Assembly (NCBI GenBank): GCA_964468725.1
Contig: CAYXVU010000038.1
Coordinates: forward strand, 1-35,142
From: CAYXVU01 sp964468725
Lineage (GTDB): Bacteria > Acidobacteriota > Blastocatellia > UBA7656
Direction of reading: 5' to 3'
Length of the DNA: 35,142 nt
Shown: piece after piece, positions 24,752-32,407 of the stretch
Layout of the letters: every line of letters begins with the position of its first letter
Numbering within the stretch: position 1 is the stretch's first letter
The notes under the pieces: model-generated
What the model was told of the DNA's origin: nothing
Databases searched by the model: none
Seen by the model: the letters and a program-made list of their open reading frames with translations, nothing else
Position numbers and translations under genes: made by a program

Positions 24752-25416
24752 CTGAGGCGATAAACGAATCTTCGCATCTCCGAATCGGCAGTCATCCCAT
24801 CCGCCGCTTTCGCATTGACGTACCAAAAATAGGGCTTTCGCTCTTCCCATCGCACTTCGTCGGATCGTATGCGCACCCGCGCTTCCGTTGTGGCCGCTTG
24901 CCAAACGATGTCGCCGGTATCACTGAGCAGAAAGAAGCGATAAGTTGTCACGCCTTCGACCGCTGTCCAACGAAACTCTATGGCTGTGCCGCCGATCTGC
25001 GCTCCGGCTTCGGGGTTGAGCAGTCGTGGTGCGGCAACTGTCGGCGCTTGTTGTCGCAAAACATCGTCCGCCGGAAGTGGCGCGCCGCGCTCCCGTATCA
25101 GCAAAAAAGCTGTGAGGCACATGATCGTAACGATCACAGCCGCCAGCGCTCCTGCCCATTGCGGGCGCAGTCCGAAGATGCGTCGCCGCCGCGCCGTTGT
25201 TCGATTCGGCAATGCCAGCGCACGGGTTTTCAAGGTAGGCGGCGCGGGATGGATGACCAATTCTGGTTGCTCTTGTTCGTAGAGATGGAGGAGCAACTGG
25301 CGGCAAGCGTGACAGTGGCTCAGGTGCGCTTCGGTCACCTCGCGCCCGGCAGACGGCAACTCTACCGTCAAAAAGAGATGGAGTTCTTCTTTGGTCAGAC
25401 ATTCACCCGATGACAT
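24748..25416 (-). CDS. Zinc-finger anti-sigma factor with extracytoplasmic domain
   Basis: The 222-residue protein has an N-terminal anti-sigma domain with His31-x3-Cys35-x2-Cys38 (EAHLSHCHACRQ), the core of a ZAS-type zinc finger. A Pro/Arg-rich linker is followed by one transmembrane helix (about 88-107) and a periplasmic beta domain containing IEFRWTAVEGVTTYRFFLLS and KPYFWYVNAKAADG, similar to a fibronectin III-like fold. It should hold the upstream-encoded sigma factor at the membrane until a signal releases it. The gene starts 52 bases after the sigma stop and ends in a four-base overlap with the CHAT gene. The periplasmic domain could sense or bind the TPR-CHAT protein; that is inference. 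Confidence 0.85.
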   Translation of the reverse strand: MSSGECLTKEELHLFLTVELPSAGREVTEAHLSHCHACRQLLLHLYEQEQPELVIHPAPPTLKTRALALPNRTTARRRRIFGLRPQWAGALAAVIVTIMCLTAFLLIRERGAPLPADDVLRQQAPTVAAPRLLNPEAGAQIGGTAIEFRWTAVEGVTTYRFFLLSDTGDIVWQAATTEARVRIRSDEVRWEERKPYFWYVNAKAADGMTADSEMRRFVYRLR

Positions 25417-25468
25417 AAAGCGCCTCTCTACTTCATGGCAACAGACAAAATTCGGCTGGCGGCGCAGG

Positions 25469-26305
25469 TTATTTCAAGATGCGTCGCAAGCCGCGCAAAG
25501 CGGATTGGAGCGTGCCTTTTACTTCCGACTCTGTGAGCCGTAAAATCTCAGCAATCTCTTTGACGGCTCTGCCGTCTTCATAGCGCAGTTGAACGATCAA
25601 CCGTTCTCTGGCGGTCAGCTTCGCCAGCGCTTCAGCCAGACGCAGATCCGTCTCTTTGGCAAGCAACTCGGCTTCCGGGCTGCGGCGGTCGTCGGAGATT
25701 TGAATGCCGAAGCCGTTCTCTTCATTGATTTCGTCGAGCGAAACCTCGCCGTGCAAGCGCGACAGATTGCTCAACAGTCGCCAAAGTTTCTTTTGACTGA
25801 GTTGCGAAAAGATGGTTTCGAGCGCTTCGAGCACGTCGCTGACATCGAGGTCGTGATGTTCGAGTTGAAGCTGCTGGCTAATCGCTGCGGGCGTCAGCCC
25901 CTTCCAAAAATAGAGTTCGAAGATGCGCTGTTCGCGCAACGGCAAACGGGCGATAGGTTTGAGGAGCCGCTTTCGGCCTTCGACAGACCACAGCCAGTTG
26001 ACCGATAGATTTTTCACGACGGCGCGCAACCAAGGTGTCAAATCGCCGTGCTGTCCGGCATAGCGCACGGTTTTGAGGCGACGAAAATCCTGTTCACACA
26101 GCTTCTCGCAAACGTAGACGAATTGTTCCATCGCGCGGTCATAATCGAAACCGAGGTGGCACAGGTAAGAAAAGATCACATCGGCGAAGCGTTCGATAAA
26201 GGTCGCCCATGCCGCTACCGGGTCATGATGAAACAGCGCCAGCAATTCTGTATCCGACAACCCCTCGGTCTGCACTTTTCGATCAACCGTCCGCGTCCAT
26301 TTCAT
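25469..26305 (-). CDS. Sigma-70 family sigma factor, ECF-like, with two region-4-like segments
   Basis: The 278-residue protein has a region 2-like part (about 20-110, including WATFIERFADVIFSYL and TPWLRAVVKNLSVNWL). A C-terminal region 4 follows (228-278: LAKLTARERLIVQLRYEDGR, KEIAEILRLTESEVKGTL). Between them lies a second region-4-like stretch (121-170: LPLREQRIFELYFWKGLTPA and an ISQQLQ helix). The size is longer than usual ECF factors. The ATG has no ribosome site and lies four bases after the stop of a short leader frame, so translation may be coupled. It is the first of the co-oriented set ending with the VWA gene and should direct RNA polymerase to that set or other envelope genes. 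Confidence 0.85.
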   Translation of the reverse strand: MKWTRTVDRKVQTEGLSDTELLALFHHDPVAAWATFIERFADVIFSYLCHLGFDYDRAMEQFVYVCEKLCEQDFRRLKTVRYAGQHGDLTPWLRAVVKNLSVNWLWSVEGRKRLLKPIARLPLREQRIFELYFWKGLTPAAISQQLQLEHHDLDVSDVLEALETIFSQLSQKKLWRLLSNLSRLHGEVSLDEINEENGFGIQISDDRRSPEAELLAKETDLRLAEALAKLTARERLIVQLRYEDGRAVKEIAEILRLTESEVKGTLQSALRGLRRILK

Positions 26306-26309
26306 AGCG

Positions 26310-26375
26310 TCAACATTTGTAATCTTTTTCGGCGTCGGGAACGGCTTGCCGATTGATTTCGCTCATGGCTGACAT
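26310..26375 (-). CDS. Possible 21-residue leader peptide upstream of the sigma factor
   Basis: An ATG at 26375, eight bases after AAGGA, opens a frame reading MSAMSEINRQAVPDAEKDYK and ending in Cys-TGA at 26310. The stop lies four bases before the sigma ATG, which has no ribosome site of its own. This suggests a translated leader that couples sigma synthesis to its own translation. It is too short to recognise by homology, and could be a chance frame. Confidence 0.35.
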   Translation of the reverse strand: MSAMSEINRQAVPDAEKDYKC

Positions 26376-26413
26376 ACCCGTTTCCTTGCGCAAAGCGCTT
26401 GAGGATGGCCGCT

Positions 26414-26443
26414 ATTGTAAAGGCGAAGTGCGCGGCGAAACAA
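26414..26443 (-). promoter_or_regulatory. Candidate promoter of the sigma/anti-sigma/CHAT operon
   Basis: On the minus strand TTGTTT (26438-26443) is followed after 18 bases by TACAAT (26414-26419). The predicted start near 26407 gives a leader of about 32 bases before the small leader ATG. The -10 is good and the -35 is moderate. Confidence 0.35.
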
Positions 26444-26499
26444 GACAGCGCACCGGCCTATCAAGGGAAAGCTATCACAGAGGCAAAGGCTGGTTGAGT

Positions 26500-27366
26500 T
26501 TACTGACTCAACTGGCGGATGATGGCGAGGTTGCCTTCGTCATCGCGCGTTGCATTGACCGGCGTCTCCAGAATAAATGGCAGGCGGCGAAACTTGGGGT
26601 GATGGGTCAGGCGGCGAAAGGCCTCAAGGCCGATGTGGCCTAGTCCGATGTGCTCGTGACGGTCTACGCGCGAGTGCAATGGCGCTTTCGAGTCGTTACA
26701 GTGAATCAGTTTCAAGAGATTGAATCCGAAGGTGCGTCCGATCTCTCGGATTGTCTTCTTAAACCCAGACTCGGAGGCGAGATCATAGCCCGCAGCAAAG
26801 GTGTGTGCGGTGTCCATACAGACGCCGACCGGCAGCCCATCCAATCCTACGATCAAGTCCGCCACTTGTTCGAAAGTGCAGCCTATCGAAGAGCCTTGTC
26901 CGGCAGTATTTTCAATCAGAATCGTCAGGCCGTTCATTTTCAAGCCGTGCGCGGCTTCTCGAATCGAAGTAATCGCAGTGGCAATTCCCGCATCTGCTGA
27001 GGCCGTTTTGGGGTTGCCGGGATGCACAATCAGATAGTCGGCTCCGAGTTCGAGACTGCGTTTGATCTCGTCTCGAAATGCGGCGCGCGAGCGTGCCAAG
27101 ACAAAAGGGTCTTGCGCTGCCAGGTTGATGAGGTAGACAGAATGAATGGCCAGTGGCCACAATCCGGCGCGTTCTCGCGCATCTTTGAAGGCTTGCATCT
27201 CCGCACTTGAGAGCGAGCGCTCTGTCCAACCGCGCGGGTTGCGCGCGAAGATTTGAAAGCCGTCACACCCCTTTTCGACTGCCGCCGTGACGGCATTGAC
27301 GAGCCCACCGGCAATCGAAGTATGAACGCCGAAACTTGGCAGCTTGATTCGTGGTCGGTGGCGCAT
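26500..27366 (-). CDS. nfo: Deoxyribonuclease IV (AP endonuclease IV)
   Basis: The 288-residue protein is a TIM-barrel metal-dependent enzyme that cuts DNA at abasic sites. Its metal-ligand motifs are HSVYLINLAAQD, LIVHPGNP, IENTAGQGSSIG, CMDTAHTFAAGYD, HCNDSKAPLHSRVDRHEHIG and the final ILETP. Length and motif order match bacterial endonuclease IV. The start at 27366 (MRHRPRIKLP) lacks a good ribosome site; a slightly shorter start would not change the core. It lies between the sigma gene and the DnaC-like gene on the same strand but with untidy spacing, so it may be transcribed alone. Confidence 0.92.
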   Translation of the reverse strand: MRHRPRIKLPSFGVHTSIAGGLVNAVTAAVEKGCDGFQIFARNPRGWTERSLSSAEMQAFKDARERAGLWPLAIHSVYLINLAAQDPFVLARSRAAFRDEIKRSLELGADYLIVHPGNPKTASADAGIATAITSIREAAHGLKMNGLTILIENTAGQGSSIGCTFEQVADLIVGLDGLPVGVCMDTAHTFAAGYDLASESGFKKTIREIGRTFGFNLLKLIHCNDSKAPLHSRVDRHEHIGLGHIGLEAFRRLTHHPKFRRLPFILETPVNATRDDEGNLAIIRQLSQ

Positions 27367-27509
27367 GACAAGTGGCGGCTTCGGTTTCCCTTACACCTTT
27401 CTGAGGAGCCCTATCGGTACGACCTGTTTAAGCGTTGCAGAAGTGCTTTATCACAAAAATTTGCTGAGAGGTAACGTGCAATCACGAACCAGTCGCCGAC
27501 CATAACCGG

Positions 27510-28244
27510 TTAGAGACTGAACCGGCTGCCGCGTCGGTTTTTGATGGTCTCTCGATAGTCGTCGCTTTCCATCAGCGTCAAGCGACACATCTCGTGCAGG
27601 CGGGAGCGCAACCGCACGCCGACACGTTCCGTCAAGGTTTCAGCGTACTGCGTGCCGATGGGGATGTCGAGGTAGTTTGAGGTAAAGATGGTGATCTTCT
27701 TTTCATTGTAGCGCTTGTTGATGATGTGAGTGATGGTTTCTTGCACCCATTCCGTCGGCTTGCTCGCGCCGAGTTCATCCAAGACGAGGATTTCGGCTTC
27801 GAAAACCGGAGTAAGAATGCTTAACTCTGAAGCCCGCGTGTTCGGATTGAAACTGTCTTGAATCTCTTTCAACAAGTCGCGGAAGTCGTAAAACAGGCCA
27901 GGAATGCCCTTTTTGATGATTTCTTTGAGTGCCGCTACCGCTAAATGCGTTTTGCCAACGCCGCAACTGCCCAGCAACAGCAGGCCGACGTTGACAAGTG
28001 GGTATTCTTCGACAAACTTACGCGCATTCATCAAGGCGCGATGTAGCGACGGACAGTAGGCGTCAAAATTTTCAAACGTGCAATGGGCGAAGCGTGAGGG
28101 GATGTTGGCTTGCGCGAGCAACTGATCGAGACGCGCCGCTTTTTTACAGATACACGGGCGCACGCCTTTGCCTTCGACGAATTCCCAGCCGGTGTCTCCG
28201 CAATGCGGACAGGGTTGGATTTGAAGGTTCAGCGATTCTGCCAT
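27510..28244 (-). CDS. DnaC/IstB-like AAA+ ATPase with N-terminal zinc finger
   Basis: The 244-residue protein has an N-terminal zinc-binding motif (Cys12, Cys15, Cys31, Cys33 in PCPHCGDTGW and PCICKKA), as in DnaC/DnaI-type helicase loaders. An AAA+ ATPase domain follows: Walker A GSCGVGKT (92-99), Walker B EILVLDELGASKPTEW, sensor 1 ITIFTSNY and a C-terminal RLRSRLHEM arginine-finger segment. It could load the replicative helicase, or act with another DNA enzyme. No IS21 transposase is near, so IstB is unlikely. The start at 28244 is chosen as the first good Met near the zinc motif; the upstream extension in the same frame looks non-coding. It is divergent from the restriction-modification gene. 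Confidence 0.85.
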   Translation of the reverse strand: MAESLNLQIQPCPHCGDTGWEFVEGKGVRPCICKKAARLDQLLAQANIPSRFAHCTFENFDAYCPSLHRALMNARKFVEEYPLVNVGLLLLGSCGVGKTHLAVAALKEIIKKGIPGLFYDFRDLLKEIQDSFNPNTRASELSILTPVFEAEILVLDELGASKPTEWVQETITHIINKRYNEKKITIFTSNYLDIPIGTQYAETLTERVGVRLRSRLHEMCRLTLMESDDYRETIKNRRGSRFSL

Positions 28245-28523
28245 GTTCACGCGCTTTCCAGTTTTACTCTTGCGACTTCCTGCATCGTAGCAAGGGGTGC
28301 TGCGAACGCCGCAGATTATATGAGAGGTCACAACTGATTTCAATCTCAAAGCCGCAACTGCGAATCAAAATTTGCATCTCTCTGCATGAAAAATCGAAAT
28401 TGCACAAAAGAGGAGACGGTTTCCGGCTTTTCGCCAAGCGGAAGAAGATGAGCGGGTCATTTTGTCAGCAGGGAATCCGCTAGCCTAATCAAGCTCCCTG
28501 TGTAAAAATACGCCTCAACAATT

Positions 28524-29033
28524 ATGCTGAACCAGCTTGCCGAACACATCAAAGATTTTCATCAGAAAATCAAAACGGCCAATAAGGAATCTACCAAGAA
28601 AGAAGCCTTCAAGGATTTACTCAATCGCCTCTATGCTGACAATGACGAGACCCGAAGAGTGATTGATGCCATTAGTAGCGGGGCGGAAGCCGCCATCGTT
28701 AATATCCCTCGTAAAGACAAATTGCATAAAGGGAGTGCCGATACTCTTTATAACAAAATCATCATTGAATTTGAGAATGATTTGAAGAAGACCGGCAAAC
28801 ACGCGAAAGAACAACTTGCAGGTTATATGCTTGGCCAATTCAAATCCGGTGAAGGGTACAACTACACCTTGATTGCTTCCGATTTCATCAATTGGAAGGT
28901 CTTTGCGCCGGATGTTTCGTGTCTCGATAAACTGGAAACTCTCAAAGAAGATGAATTGCTTCTCAACGAAGTGGAGAGCGCAGCTTTCCGGCTGACAGAA
29001 CAGAACGCCGAAGATTTCTATTATTTGGATTGA
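28524..29033 (+). CDS. N-terminal part of a split Type IIG-like restriction-modification protein
   Basis: The 169-residue frame begins with a helical region (MLNQLAEHIKDFHQKIKTAN). A nuclease-like part follows: KGSADTLYNKIIIEFENDLK and HAKEQLAGYMLG, the order seen at the N-terminus of fused restriction-modification enzymes. Asp73 and Glu82 could be metal ligands; the position where a PD-(D/E)xK nuclease has Lys holds Glu84. The frame stops with TGA at 29031-29033 in the middle of a FYYLD-WIDRFLF-like segment that continues in the next frame. It therefore appears to be the first part of one gene broken by an extra base. No clear ribosome site precedes the ATG. Confidence 0.7.
   Translation: MLNQLAEHIKDFHQKIKTANKESTKKEAFKDLLNRLYADNDETRRVIDAISSGAEAAIVNIPRKDKLHKGSADTLYNKIIIEFENDLKKTGKHAKEQLAGYMLGQFKSGEGYNYTLIASDFINWKVFAPDVSCLDKLETLKEDELLLNEVESAAFRLTEQNAEDFYYLD
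29024..29026 (+). other. Probable frameshift site (one extra T) in the restriction-modification gene
   Basis: The first frame reads TAT-TTG-GAT-TGA. Dropping one T of the TTT run gives TAT-TGG-ATT-GAC-CGC-TTT-CTT-TTC, which joins directly into the downstream frame as Y-W-I-D-R-F-L-F. With one base removed, 28524-31731 is an exact multiple of three and codes for 1,068 residues. Confidence 0.8.
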
Positions 29034-29079
29034 CCGCTTTCTTTTCAAAGAAAAGAAGCAGAAAGCGACCCTCAGCCGT

Positions 29080-31731
29080 ATGGAAGAGGCGTTCGGTTAT
29101 CAAAGCCTCGTCTTCAGACAATGCTTTCGGGAGATGACTAAAAGTTTTCGCGCCATAAAAGAGAGCGGCGAAGTACAAGTCTCTTTCGAGCAGTGGAAGA
29201 AGTTTCTCAGCATCGCTTACGGCGCTTTTGAGGCTACGGAAAACCATTTTCTGATTCACACTTACTTGAGCGTATTTGCCAAGATGTTGGCCTACACGGT
29301 GGTTTCCAATGATGAATATATTGATGAGGACGAAGTGCGGGAAATTATCAGCGGCTCCATCTTTGACAGCTACAACATTCACAATTTTGTTGAAAATGAT
29401 TTCTTCCATTGGATAGAAGGCGAGCAAAGCTTTTCCACCCTGAAAAAAGTTTTTCGCTTGATCGCGCAAGAGCTATCGGCTTTCGATTTTCAGAATGTTG
29501 ACGAAGACATTTTGAAAGGCGTGTATCAAGAGTTGATTGATTTGGACACCCGTCACGCGTTAGGCGAATACTATACGCCGGATTGGTTATGCGAGCGGAT
29601 TGTTCAGGAGTTCGATTTTCAATCAACTGATAAGATACTCGACCCCTCTTGCGGCAGTGGTTCTTTTCTTCGCGCCGCGATTGACCGCATCAGAGCCTTG
29701 CATCCGACCATCAAAGTCGAAGAGTTGAACGACCTGATTCATGGGATAGATATTCACCCGCTGTCGGTGCAAATTGCCAAAACGACTTTACTGCTTGCGC
29801 TTGGGCGCGAAGTCGTCAAGGCGAGAAAACCCATTCACTTAAACATTGTGCTGGCCAACACCTTATTGGCTCCGCAAGGCGTGGAATTGCTCTATGCCAA
29901 TATCTTTCAGATGGAGATTGATAAACAGAAGTATCAATTGCACACCAGTGTCTTTGCGGATGCGGCTTTGTTTGATGAAGCCTTAACGGTTTGCGAAGAC
30001 TTAGCCGAGCAGACGCAAAAACGCCAAGCGGAACCCTTCGCCACCTTTACCAATATTCTCAAGCGGCAGACCGGCAAAGCGGAAATCAGCGAGGAAGTCG
30101 CCGAGAGCTTTTATGAGATTTATCAAGGCTTCAAACGGGTAAAAGAAGCGGGACGAGACAGCATCTGGAAATTCATCGTGCAGAATCTTTATAAGCCCTA
30201 CTTCCTGAAAGAGAAATTCGATTATGTCGTCGGCAATCCCCCTTGGTTTACCTTTAGCTCGATTCGCAACGAAAGCTATCAGGATGTTTTGGACACGTTG
30301 GCAAAAGAGTATGACGTGAAGCCGGAGCGCAAAGCCAATTATCCGCATCTGGAAATCGCAGCGATTTTTATGGCCTATTGCAGCCGTTACTTTTTGCGAA
30401 ACCAGGGCAGACTGGCTTTTGTTTTGCCTCGCAGTTTCTTTAGCGCCGACCATCACGACAATACGCGAAGCGGCAAGGCAAAAGGCTTTCGCCTGACCGC
30501 CGCGTGGGATTTGGATGGGGTATCGGCGTTGTTTCGCATACCCAGTTGCGTATTGTTTGCACAAAAATCCGATATGCAGGAAGCGATTTCTAAAAACGGT
30601 CTGCCGGGAAAAACCTTCAACGGAAAATTGCCGACCCACAACAGCAATTGGCAAGCTGCCGCAGAAAAACTGGTAGAAGAAGATGTGCAATGGTTTTATC
30701 TCAAGCAAGGCCGTTCTTCGGCGCTTTCGACGCGCAGGCCGGTTGCCGAAAGCAAACCCAATCCATATAAGAATGAATTCAAACAAGGCGCAACTATCGT
30801 GCCGCGCTCCCTCTATTTCGTTGACCTGAATCAACCGATGCCGCCCGATTTTGACGATAGAATCCTCACCGTCAGAACCGCGCAGTCAATTCAGCGAGAG
30901 GCAAAAAAGCCCTGGACGGATATTGATCTGACAGGCCGAATCGAAAGCCGCTTTCTATTCCGTACCGCCTTATCGAAAAGCATTCTGCCGTTCGCGCTTT
31001 TCAATCCGAGTCTGGTTGTCTTGCCTATCTCTATCTCCCAAAATGACCTGGGCGATAAGAGAATCATGCTTCATACCTCCGACGAATTACGCAAAGAAGG
31101 ATTTTTGAATGCCTCAAAATGGTTTGGAAAAGCCGAAGAGATTTGGGAAGAACGAAAGACTGAAAAAGCAAAGAATATGACCAATCTTAATCGTTTGAAT
31201 TTTCAACGGGGACTTTCAGAACAAAATCTGAACGCACCCTACATGGTTCTTTACAACTCATCGGCGCAAGACGCGAATGCCACCCTCGTTCAACGCGCTG
31301 ATTATGATTTGGAGTTTATCGTTGAAAGCAAGGCTTATGTTTTTTATACGCATCTTCTCAATGAAGCCTACTACTTGACCGCGTTTTTCAATGCAACTGC
31401 GCCGAATGCAATGATGAAGGATTTTCAAAGCAGAGGCTTATTCGGAGCAAGAGATATTCACAAAAAGATACTCGATATTTATTTCCCGCGCTTCGATAAG
31501 CGCGACAAGTTACACGCACGGCTTGCCGAGTTGAGCGCAACCGCGCATCAACGGGCAGCCGGATTCCTACGCGCCCATCCGCCGCAACAAGAGCTAACCG
31601 CCGCGCATCTTGGCCGATTACGAACCGAGATCAAAAAACATTTGGAAATGGAGTTGCTGGAAATAGACTCTTTGGTTAAACGAATTATTACTGATCGCGC
31701 CGTTGCTGATGCCGATTCGCCCCCTTCCTAA
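29080..31731 (+). CDS. Type IIG-like N6-adenine DNA methyltransferase (C-terminal part of the split gene)
   Basis: The 883-residue frame carries the adenine methyltransferase: HALGEYYTPDWLCERI (motif X-like, about 159-174), motif I ILDPSCGSGSFL (186-197), acidic HGIDIHPLSV, and motif IV NPPW (386-389). The C-terminal half, with AYYLTAFFNA and FQSRGLFGARDIHKKILD, resembles the target-recognition part of Eco57I-like and BREX PglX-like enzymes. It probably methylates adenine in a specific DNA site. The frame is open upstream of the ATG at 29080 through the Leu-Phe-rich junction, so the true start is probably in the preceding frame. The region is visibly A/T-richer than its neighbours, which fits horizontal acquisition. 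The enzyme may still methylate even if restriction is lost. Confidence 0.85.
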   Translation: MEEAFGYQSLVFRQCFREMTKSFRAIKESGEVQVSFEQWKKFLSIAYGAFEATENHFLIHTYLSVFAKMLAYTVVSNDEYIDEDEVREIISGSIFDSYNIHNFVENDFFHWIEGEQSFSTLKKVFRLIAQELSAFDFQNVDEDILKGVYQELIDLDTRHALGEYYTPDWLCERIVQEFDFQSTDKILDPSCGSGSFLRAAIDRIRALHPTIKVEELNDLIHGIDIHPLSVQIAKTTLLLALGREVVKARKPIHLNIVLANTLLAPQGVELLYANIFQMEIDKQKYQLHTSVFADAALFDEALTVCEDLAEQTQKRQAEPFATFTNILKRQTGKAEISEEVAESFYEIYQGFKRVKEAGRDSIWKFIVQNLYKPYFLKEKFDYVVGNPPWFTFSSIRNESYQDVLDTLAKEYDVKPERKANYPHLEIAAIFMAYCSRYFLRNQGRLAFVLPRSFFSADHHDNTRSGKAKGFRLTAAWDLDGVSALFRIPSCVLFAQKSDMQEAISKNGLPGKTFNGKLPTHNSNWQAAAEKLVEEDVQWFYLKQGRSSALSTRRPVAESKPNPYKNEFKQGATIVPRSLYFVDLNQPMPPDFDDRILTVRTAQSIQREAKKPWTDIDLTGRIESRFLFRTALSKSILPFALFNPSLVVLPISISQNDLGDKRIMLHTSDELRKEGFLNASKWFGKAEEIWEERKTEKAKNMTNLNRLNFQRGLSEQNLNAPYMVLYNSSAQDANATLVQRADYDLEFIVESKAYVFYTHLLNEAYYLTAFFNATAPNAMMKDFQSRGLFGARDIHKKILDIYFPRFDKRDKLHARLAELSATAHQRAAGFLRAHPPQQELTAAHLGRLRTEIKKHLEMELLEIDSLVKRIITDRAVADADSPPS

Positions 31732-31768
31732 CTGTCGTTGTCGCTCCTTCATCCCTTGCCTAAATTGC

Positions 31769-31798
31769 TTGACGATGACTTTTCCGACCGGCTAGAGT
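31769..31798 (+). promoter_or_regulatory. Candidate promoter for the 31872 gene
   Basis: TTGACG (31769-31774) is followed after 18 bases by TAGAGT (31793-31798), about 75 bases before the start codon. The -35 is good and the -10 is weak. Confidence 0.4.
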
Positions 31799-31871
31799 AG
31801 CCTCCATCTTTCGGAAACTCAGTTCTGGGCGCTTCGAAATCCGAAATCAGATTGCCACAAAGGAGTTGATG

Positions 31872-32342
31872 ATGCCGTATCAAAATATCAATGCCTCAAT
31901 CTCGGCAGCCGATGTTCAGGCGATTAAGGACGCCATGACGCTTATCCTTGCCAAACTGCCGTTTCTCGTTACCCTGACTCCGGCTGAACGCCGGGCGATC
32001 TTCAAATCCGGGCCGGACAGCCTCTCCTTCATTCAAAACGCTTTGACGGCGGCCCAAACGAACCCGACGGTCTTGCCTGCAAGTTTCAGCGTTGCCGGAT
32101 TTAAGAGTGATGTTGACTTGTTTGCCGCGCTCACCGAGTTTGCTACGCTGGCCGCCTCGCTGACTTCTCAGCTTGATGATACGCGGCTGGCGGTTGGCGG
32201 CGAAGCGATGCAGCAGGCCACCCAAGTCTATAACTATGTGAAAACCGCCGCCAAAACGACGCCGGGCTTGAAGCCAATCGCCGAGCAGTTAGGTGAACGG
32301 TTTCGACGAACGGGTAAACAAAAGACTTCGCCTCAACCTTAG
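31872..32342 (+). CDS. Conserved helical protein of unknown function
   Basis: The 156-residue protein begins MPYQNINASISAADVQAIKD and is almost entirely alpha-helical, with the LPFLVTLTPAERRAIFKSG, LSFIQNALTAAQTNPTVLP and TTPGLKPIAEQLGERFRR segments. It has no signal peptide or membrane helix. I recall similar small proteins in Acidobacteriota and some other environmental bacteria, but no function. Two earlier start codons overlap the ribosome site AAAGGAG; the ATG at 31872 has the best spacing. It follows the restriction-modification gene after 140 bases with its own likely promoter. Confidence 0.75.
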   Translation: MPYQNINASISAADVQAIKDAMTLILAKLPFLVTLTPAERRAIFKSGPDSLSFIQNALTAAQTNPTVLPASFSVAGFKSDVDLFAALTEFATLAASLTSQLDDTRLAVGGEAMQQATQVYNYVKTAAKTTPGLKPIAEQLGERFRRTGKQKTSPQP

Positions 32343-32407
32343 AAGCTGTTGAACCTTCGCCGCTTCCCCATCCTCGCGCCTCTCTCGCGCAATCTGTTGT
32401 GACGGTT

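Noticed and set aside
26353..26643. 96-codon plus-strand frame over the sigma promoter and nfo end
   Set aside because: It is antisense to nfo and the sigma upstream region and has no domain features.
27510..28244. IstB helper of an IS21-type element
   Set aside because: No IstA transposase or terminal repeats are near, and the N-terminal zinc motif fits DnaC/DnaI-like loaders.
29031..29033. UGA in the restriction-modification gene read as selenocysteine
   Set aside because: Reading through in the same frame gives no homologous continuation, whereas a one-base shift restores the conserved segment.
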